Below, in pieces: positions 22,971-34,382 of a DNA stretch of 64,000 nucleotides; position 1 is the stretch's first letter, and the number at the start of each line of letters is the position of its first letter. The notes under the pieces were generated by a model. It searched no databases and was not told where the DNA came from. It saw only the letters and a program-made list of their open reading frames with translations. Source of the DNA: Ulva prolifera (Eukaryota; Chlorophyta; Ulvophyceae; Ulvales; Ulvaceae); contig CM041196.1 in the NCBI GenBank assembly GCA_023078555.1, positions 8,133,985-8,197,984 on the forward strand, read 5' to 3'. A program made the position numbers and the translations under genes.

Positions 22971-23208
22971 ATGACGCCGCCCCTCGTGGATCGAATACCT
23001 AAGAGAAGTTTCAGTCAGGAAGCAGGTGCTTCACTCTTGTTTGTGGCAGCGAAAGTGTATGCGAACAGTGACTGAATCGAACGCGGGGGGCCACTGCTGC
23101 ACCTCAATGAAAGCATAGTATGCATGGCTTCAAGTGAACAGCAACGCATGTTCCTTCAGGCAGTGGCCTCACCTCCGTGGCGGTGCACAGACATGTCGGA
23201 TCAGCTAT

Positions 23209-23213
23209 TTACA
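23209..23213 (-). terminator. putative TGTAA poly(A) signal of COQ9
   Basis: TGTAA on the minus strand, about 18 bases after the COQ9 stop codon. TGTAA is the common chlorophyte polyadenylation signal; a 5-mer at this distance is only suggestive. Confidence 0.3.
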
Positions 23214-23230
23214 AAACAGCCAGGCATACT

Positions 23231-24471
23231 TTACGGCCTGCCGAACGCTTGCAACCGGTTGAACACCTCCATCATCGTCTTTTCTAAATGCTGAGCCCCT
23301 TCTCCCAGGGCTTGAGCGTCCTCAACTCTGCGATCTAATGCCTGCCACGTGTCAGCATGGTCCGGAGAGAAGTCTGTCAGCATGTAGAGCTCTGTCGTCG
23401 TATAGATGACCTGGAGCACGACCCGCTTGGACTGCTTGGAAGAACCGGCGCCCGGTCCACCCACTGCTTCCCAAATGCCATCTATCAGCTCGGTCATGAG
23501 CTCCAGAGCTGTGGAAAGCTTCTCTGCAGTCGCCATGGCAGCCATTGCCTGAGGCCATGTGTCTGCAAGACGACCCAGCTTTGTTGCTACATTGCTCCGC
23601 ACGAACTCCAAACACTAATCACGACACTTGGTCCACAACGCAAGCAGTGGGGTGGCACGTGGCAAAGGCACACAGTGTAGGCTGGTGAACAGCAGAAACG
23701 CACTGACATGTGGAGCTATCATCTCAAGGCGCCATCGCACTGCCAGCTTGATCTTATCTGCTGTCGACAGCGCCGCGAACTCTGGTCCAGCTTCGCGGAG
23801 CCTCGCGAACAGCTGCTGATTGCATGATCTGATGAAATGTTCCACGAGGTCTTTCTCTTTCCCGCCGCACACCCCCGCAAACACCGGGCTGAGGTTCATG
23901 TCCTCTGCTGCTCGTTGCATGGCCTTGGCGGTCCACCCCTCGGTGGCCTGGACACAAAATGGGGTTGCAGAAGGATGGATGATAGGCCACAGAAGCCCAA
24001 GGCCACAGAGCATGAATGGCATGTCTCAGGGGCTCAGACATGCATCTGAGTGCCCCAGATGGCGGAATGTACCACGTGTGACAAAGCCTTGTCTAAAAGA
24101 AGTCGCTTCAAGCTGTCCTCATCCATTTCAGTGGATTGTGCACTGGCGCTGTCACGTCGATTCGCTGCCTCTGCACCAGCTGTGGCATTTGGGGCTTCAG
24201 AAGCAGCGCTACTATCTGGGGCTGTGTTGAGGCCGCGGCAGATGGCGGGGAACATGCTGCAGCCTTGCACTTGAGAATGGCCAGCACAGAGCTGAGCAGG
24301 TGCGTGGTGCTGGCGCTCGCACAGGCCATATGCTCGCTTTTGGCTGTCCTGCCCCATTGCTACCTGCTGACTTGTCTTCAGTACATATTCTCTAGCCGTG
24401 GTGTCTATCGCCTCCCACAAACATGCTGAGGTGGTCAGCGAGGATGCGCGGATTTGTCGCGTGCCGATCAT
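23231..24471 (-). CDS. COQ9: COQ9, ubiquinone biosynthesis protein
   Basis: COQ9 is a lipid-binding subunit of the mitochondrial CoQ synthome that presents intermediates to COQ7. Four minus-strand exons, 24471-24364, 24291-24073, 23947-23704 and 23562-23231, join in phase to 300 residues, the usual family length. The ATG at 24471 opens MIGTRQIRASSLTTSA, a convincing mitochondrial presequence. After a Ser/Ala linker the TetR-like part begins at LLLDKALSHVATEGW and has NLSPVFAGVCGGKE and LAVRWRLEMIAPHV. The C-terminal part carries WPQAMAAMATAEKL and the family signature VIYTTTELYMLTDFSPD followed by DTWQALDRRVEDAQALG. The acceptor of exon 2 is the least certain. Its promoter region is shared head-to-head with the DHBP synthase gene. 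Confidence 0.92.
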
Positions 24472-25046
24472 CCTGCCTAATTGTACCACCACAGTAGCCT
24501 TTTTGACCAGCTCTCGATGACGATGGAATGCAAATATGTACAAATCACCGCACGCTCGGGAGCTGGTACGGTTCGCGGCCTCGCATAGAGTCCACAGTTC
24601 TACGTTTAGCGGCGTACCGGCGTGAGCACGACTTGTATAAACGTCTTGCGCGGCCCTCCTTCATGATTCACACGCATGAACGCCTTGGTTGGCGCGCCCT
24701 GAACAAGCTGCAGTAGTCGTGCCTACAGGTGCCCCCATGCATGCCTGGTGCACTGTGTGACTGGCCTCAGTCTGAGCTTGCGTCAGCCAGTACAGCTACA
24801 GTGCTGCAGCGGTGGGCGAAGCGTACGCTCAATTCCTGCGCACTCAATGAGCCATGCAGAGCCTCAGGGTCCGGCTTCCTACGCTGCCGTGAGCGTCTAA
24901 ATGCAAGGGCCCCACCTGAACGTACACCAGCCCTCAGGTCGTCCAAACCGTGCGCCTTGTGCATCTGCCACACGCGTAAACCGCGATACGTTTCTCGTGC
25001 TCCAACGCAGCAGGGGCCGCCGGTGATATAAGGGCTTTTAGCAAGA
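24472..25046. promoter_or_regulatory. divergent promoter region, COQ9 and DHBP synthase
   Basis: 575 bp separate the two start codons of genes transcribed in opposite directions, so this stretch should hold both promoters and 5' UTRs. No TATA box or known motif is clear. CATGCATG occurs near 24735. Confidence 0.5.
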
Positions 25047-26019
25047 ATGCGTGCCTTGTCAGCCACTCGCGGGCTGCAGCACCAGCGCGCCTTGCGTGGC
25101 CCGAAGCACATGCTTGGCCCAGTAGCACCACAGCCAGCTGCCACCACGGTCCGGATCACTCCAAAAGCAGCTGCTGCAGAGCCGAGGACAGCTGTTGAAA
25201 GTGTCGCATCCGAAGCCACATCTGGATTTGACAGTGTTGAAGATGGGATTGCCGCCATCGCTCGCGGCGAATTCGTGCTTGTCATGGATGATCAAGACCG
25301 TGAGAATGAAGGTGATCTGATCATCGCTGCTGAGATGGCAACTCAGCCGAAAATTGCTTACATGGTGGAGTACACCAGCGGTACGACCACGTCGCGCTTC
25401 TGCCTTCACTCGCACTGGCTGTATGGACGTGCATGCGCCCAAGTGCCGCAAATTCACCTCAAATTGCTGTCTTCTTCAGCCTCGTGCAGCCGTGTCTGGC
25501 GTGCTGTTACCGCGGTCCCCTCGTGGGTCAGAGTAGGTTCCACCTGCAGGTGTACTGTGCGTTGCTCTACCCGAGGAGGAGTGTGAGCGATTGCAGCTTC
25601 CACTGATGGTGCCTACCGCAGAGAACGAGGAGTCAATGTACACTGCATTCACGGTCACCGTGGACCTCAGGGAAGGCATCACCACAGGCATCAGCGCAGC
25701 AGACCGAAGTGCCACCATTCGTGCACTGGCGGATCCCGACACGCAGGCCGCAGACTTGAGAAAGCCCGGCCACATCTTCCCACTGATAGCTCGGGAAGGA
25801 GGCGTGATGACGCGGCCAGGGCACACCGAAGCGGCTGTCGACATGGCCCGCCTCGCAGGCTGCCGGCCAGCAGGCGTTCTGTGTGAGGTCGTGGATAAGG
25901 CCACGGGCGAGATGGCACGCACCCCTCAGCTGCTTGCGATGGCGAAGGCTCATGGCCTCAAGTGCATCACCATCGAGGACCTGATAGAGTACCGTAGCAA
26001 GCATGACGCAGGCTCATAG
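25047..26019 (+). CDS. ribB: 3,4-dihydroxy-2-butanone 4-phosphate synthase (monofunctional)
   Basis: Converts ribulose 5-phosphate into the four-carbon unit of riboflavin plus formate; plastidial in plants. Two exons, 25047-25380 and 25550-26019 (TAG), join in phase (donor GTACGA, acceptor CTGCAG) to 267 residues. The first 60 or so residues are Ala/Arg/Pro/Thr-rich with few acids, like a chloroplast transit peptide. The catalytic domain then shows [13 protein letters not shown] (acidic Mg and substrate loop), VCRxx-equivalent [62 protein letters not shown] and the final IEDLIEYR. All expected catalytic blocks are present. It stops right after this domain, with no GTP cyclohydrolase II part, whereas the plant enzyme is usually a RibBA fusion. 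Confidence 0.93.
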
Positions 26020-27027
26020 GCCTGCGAGGGGGCAGCGGCGTGCAACGGCGACTGTATGCAGTGGATGTGTCGTGCGGCAGAGCTGATGGGAGGTCGAGAA
26101 TGTGAGCAGCGTGGGAGTCTGCTGAGGTGGCTGTGCTTCTGTCCCTAGCAGCACCCTGTAATCGTGTGCATGCTCGGCTCACCACTGAGATTGTGTTTTT
26201 CTTTGGTGTGGGGTGGTCCGCTGTGACACGCTCCAAGACAGGGGCACCAAGCACGGAACTACCTGCTTCGCGCCTCTCTCAATTGATCAGGCCTCGAGAC
26301 GGCACCAGATTCTGCAGACCCTTGGGTTAGATGCGCCTTTCGCGGCTGAACAGGCACTGCAGTCAACGTGATCCTACGTGCTATTCTCAGGCAGCATGTA
26401 TTGCTGCAGACACCTCGACCCCGTTGTTGCACGCGGCTTCATCGTCCCAAGTCCGACTACTGCGATATGTGTAAGCACCGATGAACACTCGCCTGCTTGC
26501 ATAGGGATGTGAAGGTGGACCCACTCCACCCGCATGAGACGTTGGCACTGCATCCGTGAACAGCTGTCGTGCGGAGAGCATGTGTAGTGATCCCATCGAC
26601 CATGCACCAAGGCACTGTGATGTGGAGGCATCGAGCCAACTTAAACAGAAACACATTGCTGAACCCTGAGATGCTGCCAATACGGCGTGACGGCAATCAT
26701 TCCCATAAGGAGGCCACAGGCAGCACAATGGAGCATGCCTCCTCCTCATCGGGTTCTCACAACCTGGATAACACCGAGTGCTCAGGCTGTCTGACGCATA
26801 CTCATTGACGATGCAAGTGGCCATGCTTACGAGCACTGCGCCCACGGGCATGCCGACAACGGCAACACCACTTCATCTGGCCTCAGCCATTCCCAAAACC
26901 ACTCTGCGGTTGACGGCAACGCCACCACGAGATCTGCCCTCAGCCATCCGCATCGCCCGCGTGAGTCGAATCGAAGCCGGTCCCTTGCCAGACCAGCCCG
27001 CCCCGCGCCCCCAGGTGCGCCACAGCC
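26020..27027. other. convergent intergenic region
   Basis: It contains the 3' ends of DHBP synthase (+) and of the MYND/MSS51-like gene (-). TGTAA at 26157-26161 is a possible poly(A) signal for the former. No other gene was seen. Confidence 0.45.
26157..26161 (+). terminator. putative TGTAA poly(A) signal of DHBP synthase
   Basis: TGTAA 138 bases after the stop codon, in a T-rich context. Suggestive only. Confidence 0.3.
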
Positions 27028-30000
27028 CTACTCCGAGGCTTTCACCTGTCCGCAGTGGCCGTAGGTGACCCCGTTGAGGTGGAGCCAGTCGCTCAGCATC
27101 GCCGCGCACTCCGGCAACTGCGGCCGCGCAGCCGCCAGCGCACGCCACAGCGGGCTCTCCCCCCTGCATGCACCCGGCAGCTGGGCCCCTCCGCGTCCCA
27201 CCACACGGCGCGCCTGCGCGGCTACAGGGCCGCCCCGGCCGCAGCGCAGGGGCCTCGCGGTGGCGCCGCCATCGCGTATGCATGTGCAAGGAAAGACATC
27301 GCGTCAAAGGGGGGGGAGAGGACGCCGCAGATGTGCGACAGTATGTTGGAAATCCAGCAGGGGGTTGTGTCTACATAGCACTGTGACATCAGGAATGGAT
27401 ATCAAGTGGTCCACCTGGACAGGGCCTGAGCTGGCGGCCTGCCGAGAAGCCGACCGGGCGCGCGTGTGTGTGGGGAGGGGGTGCATGCCTGCGCGTGGCG
27501 CCTCGGAGCATCGGCAGCGGGGGCGCGCGCGGCGGAGGTGCGCGCCACGCGTTGCGCGCCGGCGGCTCGGTGATCGCGACCCCGGCCGCCGCGAGCAGCG
27601 CCACCTCATCGCACGCCTCTGCATCACACGCACGCTGCGGTCAGCGCAGCACCCAGCACAGGCAGCATGCAGCACATGCGGCAAGCGCCCCGTGGGGCCT
27701 GTTGCAGTCTGCCGCTCTGGCGCAGCAGCGTGCATGCATGAACGCGCGGACACTCACTCGAGAGAATGGCCTCGCAGGTGGTTCAGACGGCGCTGGAGAG
27801 GGACTGGTCCCAGGAAGTCGACATGGTGGAGGGTTTGTGCAGGGGGGCACCTGCGAACGAAAACGCGGTGAGCAGCAGCGGGCAGGTCAGGCCGGCCAGC
27901 TTCTCCAGGCACGGCTGCCATGCGCGCTGCAGGCTTGGCATCGCGTCTGCCGGGCCGCCTCCGCCGCTGGCGGCCGCCGCCCGCCGCCGCTTCCGCGCGC
28001 CGCCGCCTGCGCGCTCTGCCCGTGCGGGGCCCCCGCGCAGACTCCCGGCGGGCTGCCCCGCCCCGGACTCGATCTCCTGCGGCTGGTCTGCCGCAAACCC
28101 AGCGTGGAAGACGGCCGTGAGATCAGGCTCCTCTGCCGCAGGCACCGCAAAGTCTTCGTATCGGCATGCATGTAGCCGCACGCGCAGCCTCCGCCGCCGC
28201 GCAGCGCACGCCGCACACAGCGCGCCCTCGATGGTGCGTGCCCCCACGGCACCCGGCCCTGCGTCCCGGCGGGCGCCGGCCGCGCTGCGGCGGCGCAGCG
28301 GCGCCCCGAAGGCCCGCATGTCCGGCCCGACCACGTCTATCACCAGCTCCTGCAGCAGCGGCGACGTCCTGCAGTTTGCATTGTGCCTCCGGCTCAGTGC
28401 CGCGCCCGTTGCGCCTCACAGTGACGGGACACTTCTGTAGGGACACTGCAGTGACGCTTTTGTGCAGCATCTCCAGGACTAGCCCGGGCTGTGTCGAGGT
28501 GCTTGATCGGGCGATGCCTGAGGTACGTGCGCCGGAGGCTACGTGCCGGCCCCCGAGCGGGCGCCGGCAGGGTGGTGGCCCCAGCACCAACAGCAGGCCG
28601 TGTCCAGCCTCCGCGCTGCCAGGCACTGGAGACATCAGCAGAGGAGCACCCATGCAAACGTGACGCCGCATTCACGGCATGCAACAGGCAGGCACAGCAC
28701 GCAGCACACCTCACAGCGGGGCAGCGCATGCAGCAGCAGCCCCTCCACGGCGCACAGCCCCTCGACCTCGCCGATGCTGGCGCCGACCCAGTGCACCCGG
28801 ACCACCGCCGCCTCGGCGGCTGCCGGCGCGTGCGCCTGTAGCCACATCAGCGTCGTCGCCGCATACGTGCCGAGCGTCCCCAGCCACTGTAGCTGCGCGC
28901 GGCGGCCTATCGCGCCCTCCGCCCCGGCGGCGGCGGTCTCTGCTCCCTGCGCCGGAGGGGCGGGGGCGGCGCTGAGGCGGCGATCGCGGCCACGCGCCGC
29001 GCCATCTGACCCGATGCTGCCAGCAGCGGCCGCCGCTGGCGCTGTGCTGTGCGCGCTGTGCTGGCGCGAGCGGTCTGCATCTGCAGCGTCGCGCAGGAGC
29101 TGCCACGCAGTCGCTGCGGGCGGCCCTGCACGGCCCGCAGCTGTGTGCATACGCGCAGGTGTCAAGCAATCCGACACCGGTGCTGCAACAGTTGCCGCCT
29201 GGGCATGTATGGCTGCATGGCCACAGGCGCTCTGCAGTCTGGATGTTGCAGTCGGCCCCCTCACGCAGACCTCCGAGGGCAGCGCGCAGCACAAACAGCA
29301 TGGATGCGCGCACCTGCTTGTGGCGCGGCCGCAGCCGCCGCCTCTGCGGCAACAAACTCCCGGTGCGCAGCGACCTGGACGCGCGCTGTGAGCGTGCACG
29401 CCTCCACAGCACGCAGCAGGGCGCGCAAGCCACCCTCGGCGGCGGCCAGAGCGTCTGCAGTCCCCAGCGCCGCGTTGGCCCTGCATGCCACGCATGCATG
29501 TGAACCACTGTGCCTGCCGGCCGGGGAGCTGTGCTGGCAGTCGAGGCCGGGGCGCACCTCTGCATCAGGCGGTGCTCCTGAACGCTTGCACATGCATGCA
29601 CTCCATGCGCTCCCTTGACCGCGCCTGCACCCCAGCACCTCCTCGGACAAAACGGCCTGCCGGGTCTCGTGATGCAGGCAGCGCACGCATGGGTGAGGGG
29701 CGGCGCACTGCGGTGTGCTGGGCACCAGCCCACGGCCCCGCAGCCACGGCAGAGCTCCATCGCGGCGTGCGTGCCGCACAGCTGGCAGTGCGGCGGCGAC
29801 GCTGCGGCCAGAGCGGCGTCCAGGGCGGACTCGTCCAGACCCGGCGCGGGGGCCCCCCGCCGGCCGAGCTCGCGCCTCACAACCTCCGCCTGCATGCATG
29901 AGCACCCCTCGGCGACGGCGCGCCTGACTATGTATGAAAGACACAGCCTCATCGATGGAGACTTTGGCAGCCCCCAAACCCGGGACCAAATCCAAGGTCT

Positions 30001-30501
30001 GGCACGAGCAGCTCGAAGCCCGCGTATCGGTCTGCTGCACGCATGGGGAGAGAGTGGGGCTCGTGCCATGAGGTGCGTCTGCAGGAGGTGCTGCGCCGTG
30101 GCCTGCGCAGAGGGGTGCGCGGCGGCGGCGAGTGCGGCCGCGGCCTCCGGCAGCCGCGTGTACGGCACCTCGGCCTTGGTGGCCTTGAAGGGGCTGTGCT
30201 CCGGCAGCCGCGCGATCAGCGCCGCGGCGTGGCGGGACTTGGACCGCGGCGCGCACGGCATGCGGATGCTGTGCGTGCTGCGCGCTAGGCCGTGGCGTGC
30301 ACGCTGGGCTGTGCGGAGGGCAGCGCATAGCGCGAGGCCGGGGGCGGGGCGGGCGGCGGACGGCGGGGTGTCGCCGGCGCAGTGCTGGGCGAGGCAGGGC
30401 GGGGAGCAGTAGCGCAGCACGCCGCAGTGCTGGCATGTGAGCGTCGCCGGCTGCCCGCACGCTCTGCAGGCGCGCCAGAGGTGAGGCAGGGACGCATGCA
30501 T
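27028..30501 (-). CDS. MYND zinc-finger protein with MSS51-like C-terminal domain
   Basis: The MSS51/ZMYND15-17 family includes a yeast mitochondrial translation activator; roles elsewhere are mostly unknown. The ATG at 30501 (MHASLPHLW) leads directly into a MYND finger (CRACGQPATLTCQHCG then YCSPPCLAQH). A second Cys/His cluster (CQLCGTHAAMELCRGCG then HR) follows near 29.75 kb. The MSS51-like domain reads: LQWLGTLGTYAATTLMWL and VRVHWVGAS (about 28.88-28.65 kb), ELVIDVVGPDM (28.35 kb), EEPDLTAVFHAGFA and CPLLLTAFSFA (28.1-27.85 kb), and ALLAAAGVAITEPPARNAWRA (27.6 kb). Several junctions keep phase with GTGCGC-type donors. The last recognisable exon, about 27165-27028, encodes an ankyrin-like SPLWRALAAARPQLPECAAML and ends in TAG; its link to the MSS51 part is not proven. 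Exons between 30.05 and 29.85 kb are unresolved. Confidence 0.65.
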
Positions 30502-31034
30502 GTGCTCATGTATGTCGACGTCGACGTACCAGAGGCCTGGCAAAGGTCAGAAGCGAGCGGCACGTGGCACAGAGAAGAGGCACAACACCTGCAGTCCTGA
30601 TAGAATGGAATGAATCCTGGGTGCATGTCTGGATCGCGGGTGGTTGACGGGAGTGCGCCCTGCGACATCGCCTGTTGCAGCGCCATAGCAGCCTTGCGGC
30701 AGCGGTAGCTGACGAATGCTGACAAGAGCACCACTGACACGTTTTCGTTTTGCTTCAATTCACTGCAGCCTTGCGTGCTCTCCGCCGAGTGCCACTTCCT
30801 GGCTGAAGGTCGGGCGCACTGCGGACCATTGCATTCGCTGCAGAAGCTGCCACGCGCGTCACCTTTGCAAAGCCCAGGGCAACACAAAGCAGGCTATATA
30901 CCTGTATCTACAACAATGTGGCCTTTCGGCACGGCTGGCTGTCCCACTCTCGGGATTCAACTATCGGCTGCCTGTGCAAGGCTGAACGGCGGGGACTGGC
31001 GCGAAACGGCTGAAACCAGGACCATCAACAAGGC
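30502..31034. other. intergenic region
   Basis: It should hold the promoter of the MYND gene and the 3' UTR of the deaminase gene (both minus strand). No coding exon was seen. Confidence 0.45.
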
Positions 31035-33926
31035 CTAAATCTGCCACTGCTTCCAAAAGTCTGCCACCTGTCTACTCAAGGACGCCTTGACGCCTTCAGG
31101 CACAAAAGCGGCTTGGATCCCAGCCTCCACCAGCTGGATCATGTCCACCTCTGCACACACCACGACACCACCTCATCGCCAGGAGGCTAACAAGATCACC
31201 GTCTGAGTGCCTTTTGCAGCCCTGGTGTCACGATATGTACGCTCAGGAAGTGATTCACACCTCGCAGCGAGAATGCATGGGCTGCATGAGCAAACTCCCG
31301 GGACAGGTCCGTGCGGAACACCCCGCTGTCGTCGGTGCAGAGCGCCACGGGGTGCTGGCACTGCAGGAAGCGGCCGAGGTGGTGCCCCTCGTAGTCCCGC
31401 ACGCTCTCCGTCCGCACGTTGCTCGTCAAGCACAGCTCCAGCGGGATCCCCTGCTCCTGCACCCCAACAGCACACTCCACATCTCCTCATGCCCTGCTGC
31501 CAAGCGACACGTTTCGTTGCCGATGTGCTACAGAAGCAAGGGATGCAGGGCATCTCCTGTGTGGCTGCACGAGGCCGAAACTGCCGTCGCGGCCGCATGT
31601 CGAACAGTCATGCTGCCGTCGTGTCCGGCAGTCACACCAACGAAGCCTATGAAATATGCAGTTGCACAGCAGGCCAGGCTGCGAGGGGCGGCGCCCTGCT
31701 CATGTGAACCAGGCCGCACCAGGGGCGCCTGCTGCCAACGTGCCCGGCAGTCATGCTGCCGACATGCCCGGCGGTCATGCCAACAGAGCCTATGTAATGT
31801 AGCTGCCAGTTGAGGTGTGGCTTGCGCTAGCGTGCGTTGCATTTACACCGGCACAGCGCTGCACAGCAGGCCAGGCTGCGAGGGGCAGCGCCCTACACAC
31901 GTTGCAGGGCCGCACCAGGAGCGCCTGCTGCTGGGCATCGGAGGCGCAGCAGAAGTGGCCGATGCGGTCCGGCCGGAAGGCGAGCACGGCGTCGACCTCG
32001 GCACCGTTCGGCACCTCCCCGGCGTGCACCGTCACCCCTAGGCCCGCCTGCACCACACACCCCTCCGCCATCAGCCCCCGCCGAGCCCGCAGACCTCCCA
32101 CGGCACTGGCCGGTCACTACGACGCCTTCCATTCGCACGTCACAGAGGCACACGTGCACTGGAGAGGCGGCATCGGGTGGTTGCTGTGCGCATGATTGCA
32201 CCGGGTGCCCCGAGAGTCGCGGGGCCAAATGCTCCGCCCGCAGCGTGGAGCCTTGCGCGTCCGCATCTACGCCCTCATACCACAGTGCCATGCAGTGCCG
32301 CACCTGCCGAGCCGCCTCCAGCGCGGGCCGCCACACCTGCCACTTCCCGACTGTCGGGTTGCCCGAGAGGTCCACCCCGGCGACGCCTCGCGCCGCAAAC
32401 TCCCGCGCCAGCTGTACCTGCACCCCCACGCCACACCCTAGCTCACCAGTGAACGCTGCGATTGTCGGTCAAATGCCTGGCATGTTTGCATCAAGCCGTC
32501 GACGACTCCAGGCGGCGGCGGTGCCATTGGAGAGGTCGACCACGCATGTGCACTCATGCATGCGACCTGCTCACGGCAAGTGTTGGCGAGTGGTACGTGT
32601 GGGTGCTGCGGCGGCTGCAACGCGGACGCGCACCGTCTCTGCGGCGGCGGCGGCGCCTTCCCGCCGGTCGATGCTGAGCAGCAGCCGCACTTGCAGCCGC
32701 GCGGGCGGCGCGAGCGGCCGGGCGGCGGCGCCTGCGGGCCGCTCTGCGGCTGCGGTGGCCGGGGGGGACGCCGGGCGTGTGCGGGCGCAGGATGCCGCGG
32801 AGAAGGCCTCGAGGCCCGCGAGCACGGCCTCGATGTAGGAGCGCTTGGTGATGCCGTGCTCCGGTCGGTGCTGCAGATGCATGCTGTGTCAGGCGGCGCG
32901 CTCGACAGTGGCACCTCTCCCCGGCATGCGTGTAGGTTACCCGATCACATTGGTCGTATGTAGAATTTGTGTGTGGACGTTTCGATGGCAAAAGCAGGGC
33001 CGAGTCTCACCGATATGCGATGGACACATGCAGTGTCAGGGCGGTCATATGCGTAAAGCACCACGCTTGAGAGGTCTGCGCGTTGGGCACCCTGCGGGGA
33101 GCTTAACATGCCTGTTGCCAAATCGATGACGTAAGCGCGGCTGGCTGAGTGCCGTTCCAGTGTCCGTGGGTATGAGAGTGCACCCCTCACAGGTGTAAGG
33201 GCACTGGGTGGACCTGGGGTGTGGTAAGATGAGCATGGCAGTCACTGACGTGTGGGTGTGAGGCAACGGGGCGGACAGTTTGCAGCTCGCTGTGTGTGGA
33301 TTGACTGGCGCCACTGCTGGGATGTCAGGGCGCTGTGGCAGGGGCCTACCTTGGGAGTGGTGCGGATCTCGGCGTAGATGACGTTGTCGCTGGCCATGTC
33401 TTCGCACATCTGCAGCGGCAGGGGGGTGTCGTCGGGTTGGAGGCGGAAGACATGGCTGCAACTGGTGGTCGAGCGAGGCTGTCGAGCCGGGCGTTCACAC
33501 TCCGCAAATGCAGGCCGGCAGTGACATGAAGGTCCAGGACCACACACAGGCCGGTGCTCACCTCTACTGTGATGCGTGTGATGGCCTCGTGTGTCGTCGT
33601 GACTTTGTGAATCACATCAAAGAGTTGAAAGCACTGAGCCAGTGTTCGGTCTCCTGCAAGTGGGTACGGGCAGGATCACCATCGCGCAGAAACAGTGCAA
33701 GGTGTCGACCACGTGAAACAGAAAGACCTGAGGAGATCATATAGTAACCAAGGGGCCCGGCACCGTCCACTGCAAGCAGCCTGGCAGAGCTCTCTGGCAT
33801 GTCGGGGAGAGCCTGGACCAGCTCCTTCAAGGTGCTGTCTCTGCATGAGCCGTTGAGATGCGCATGCAGCTCCACTTTTGGCAGTTTTCGGCAGAACTGC
33901 GCCAGCTGGGGTTCCAGATGCTGCAT
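31035..33926 (-). CDS. adenosine deaminase-like protein (N6-methyl-AMP deaminase, MAPDA/ADAL)
   Basis: Zinc hydrolase of the adenosine deaminase family; the ADAL/MAPDA branch hydrolyses N6-methyl-AMP to IMP, clearing nucleotides from m6A RNA turnover. Eight minus-strand exons, 33926-33749, 33653-33562, 33409-33350, 32870-32634, 32417-32304, 32047-31916, 31456-31261 and 31150-31035, all join in phase to 374 residues (human ADAL is 355). The ATG at 33926 opens just before [12 protein letters not shown], with the zinc-binding His pair. Further blocks are [27 protein letters not shown] (catalytic Glu), [18 protein letters not shown] and CTDDSGVF (zinc Asp). HLNG and the LTSN spacing favour MAPDA over classical ADA. 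The terminal exon ([11 protein letters not shown] to DFWKQWQI) is a good family C-terminus. Exons 4-7 are near 70% GC, while 1-3 and 8 are near 53%. Confidence 0.92.
31664..31894. repeat. direct duplication inside a deaminase intron
   Basis: 34 bases at 31664-31697 recur with one mismatch at 31861-31894 (offset 197), each starting GCACAGCAGGCCAGGCTGCG. Flanking sequence is also loosely duplicated (GGCAGTCA...CCAACRRAGCCTATG). Both copies lie in the intron at 31457-31915. Confidence 0.75.
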
Positions 33927-34382
33927 AGCCGCGACAGTGTGGCGTCAACGGAACAGCAGCGAATGTGCAGGATCTCCGACGGGAGCATGGACAGGTGTGT
34001 ACACAAACGTCCAGGCAGCCGTTGCGGCGTTGCTAACTGGAATTCGGCTACGTCTGCAGTGTGCGGATGCGACTCAGGCTGTGAACAGCCTAGACTTGGC
34101 AAAGCTTGGTGAGCACCTGCATGCAGCCTGTTCAATTCTGCGCCTTTCGATGGCTTCTGGCACTGGCGAAGCAATGCCCCACGATGCATCAGAACCTCTG
34201 CGAAATAGAGTTTGAAACCCGGGCAAACCGCATCCGCTGTTGTCTTGCTAGCTGCTTTGTTGCACACCTGACGAGCTGATTCAAATTCCCGTGGCCAGAT
34301 CAGCGCCCCGCGACCATTTACGTGAATCGTTCAGCGTAAACCTATCATGTTCGTGTATGTATGATGTGCTCAGCGTAGCGGC
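33927..34382. promoter_or_regulatory. divergent promoter region, deaminase and GNAT-like gene
   Basis: 456 bp between two start codons facing away from each other. No clear TATA box. TGCATGCA occurs near 34120. Confidence 0.45.

Noticed and set aside
29850..30060. Two GC-AG introns in the MYND gene (CTCATG/GCACGA and CAG/GCGCGC)
   Set aside because: Phases fit, but the second intron would be only 34 nt and one frame is open straight through, so I left this part of the model unresolved.
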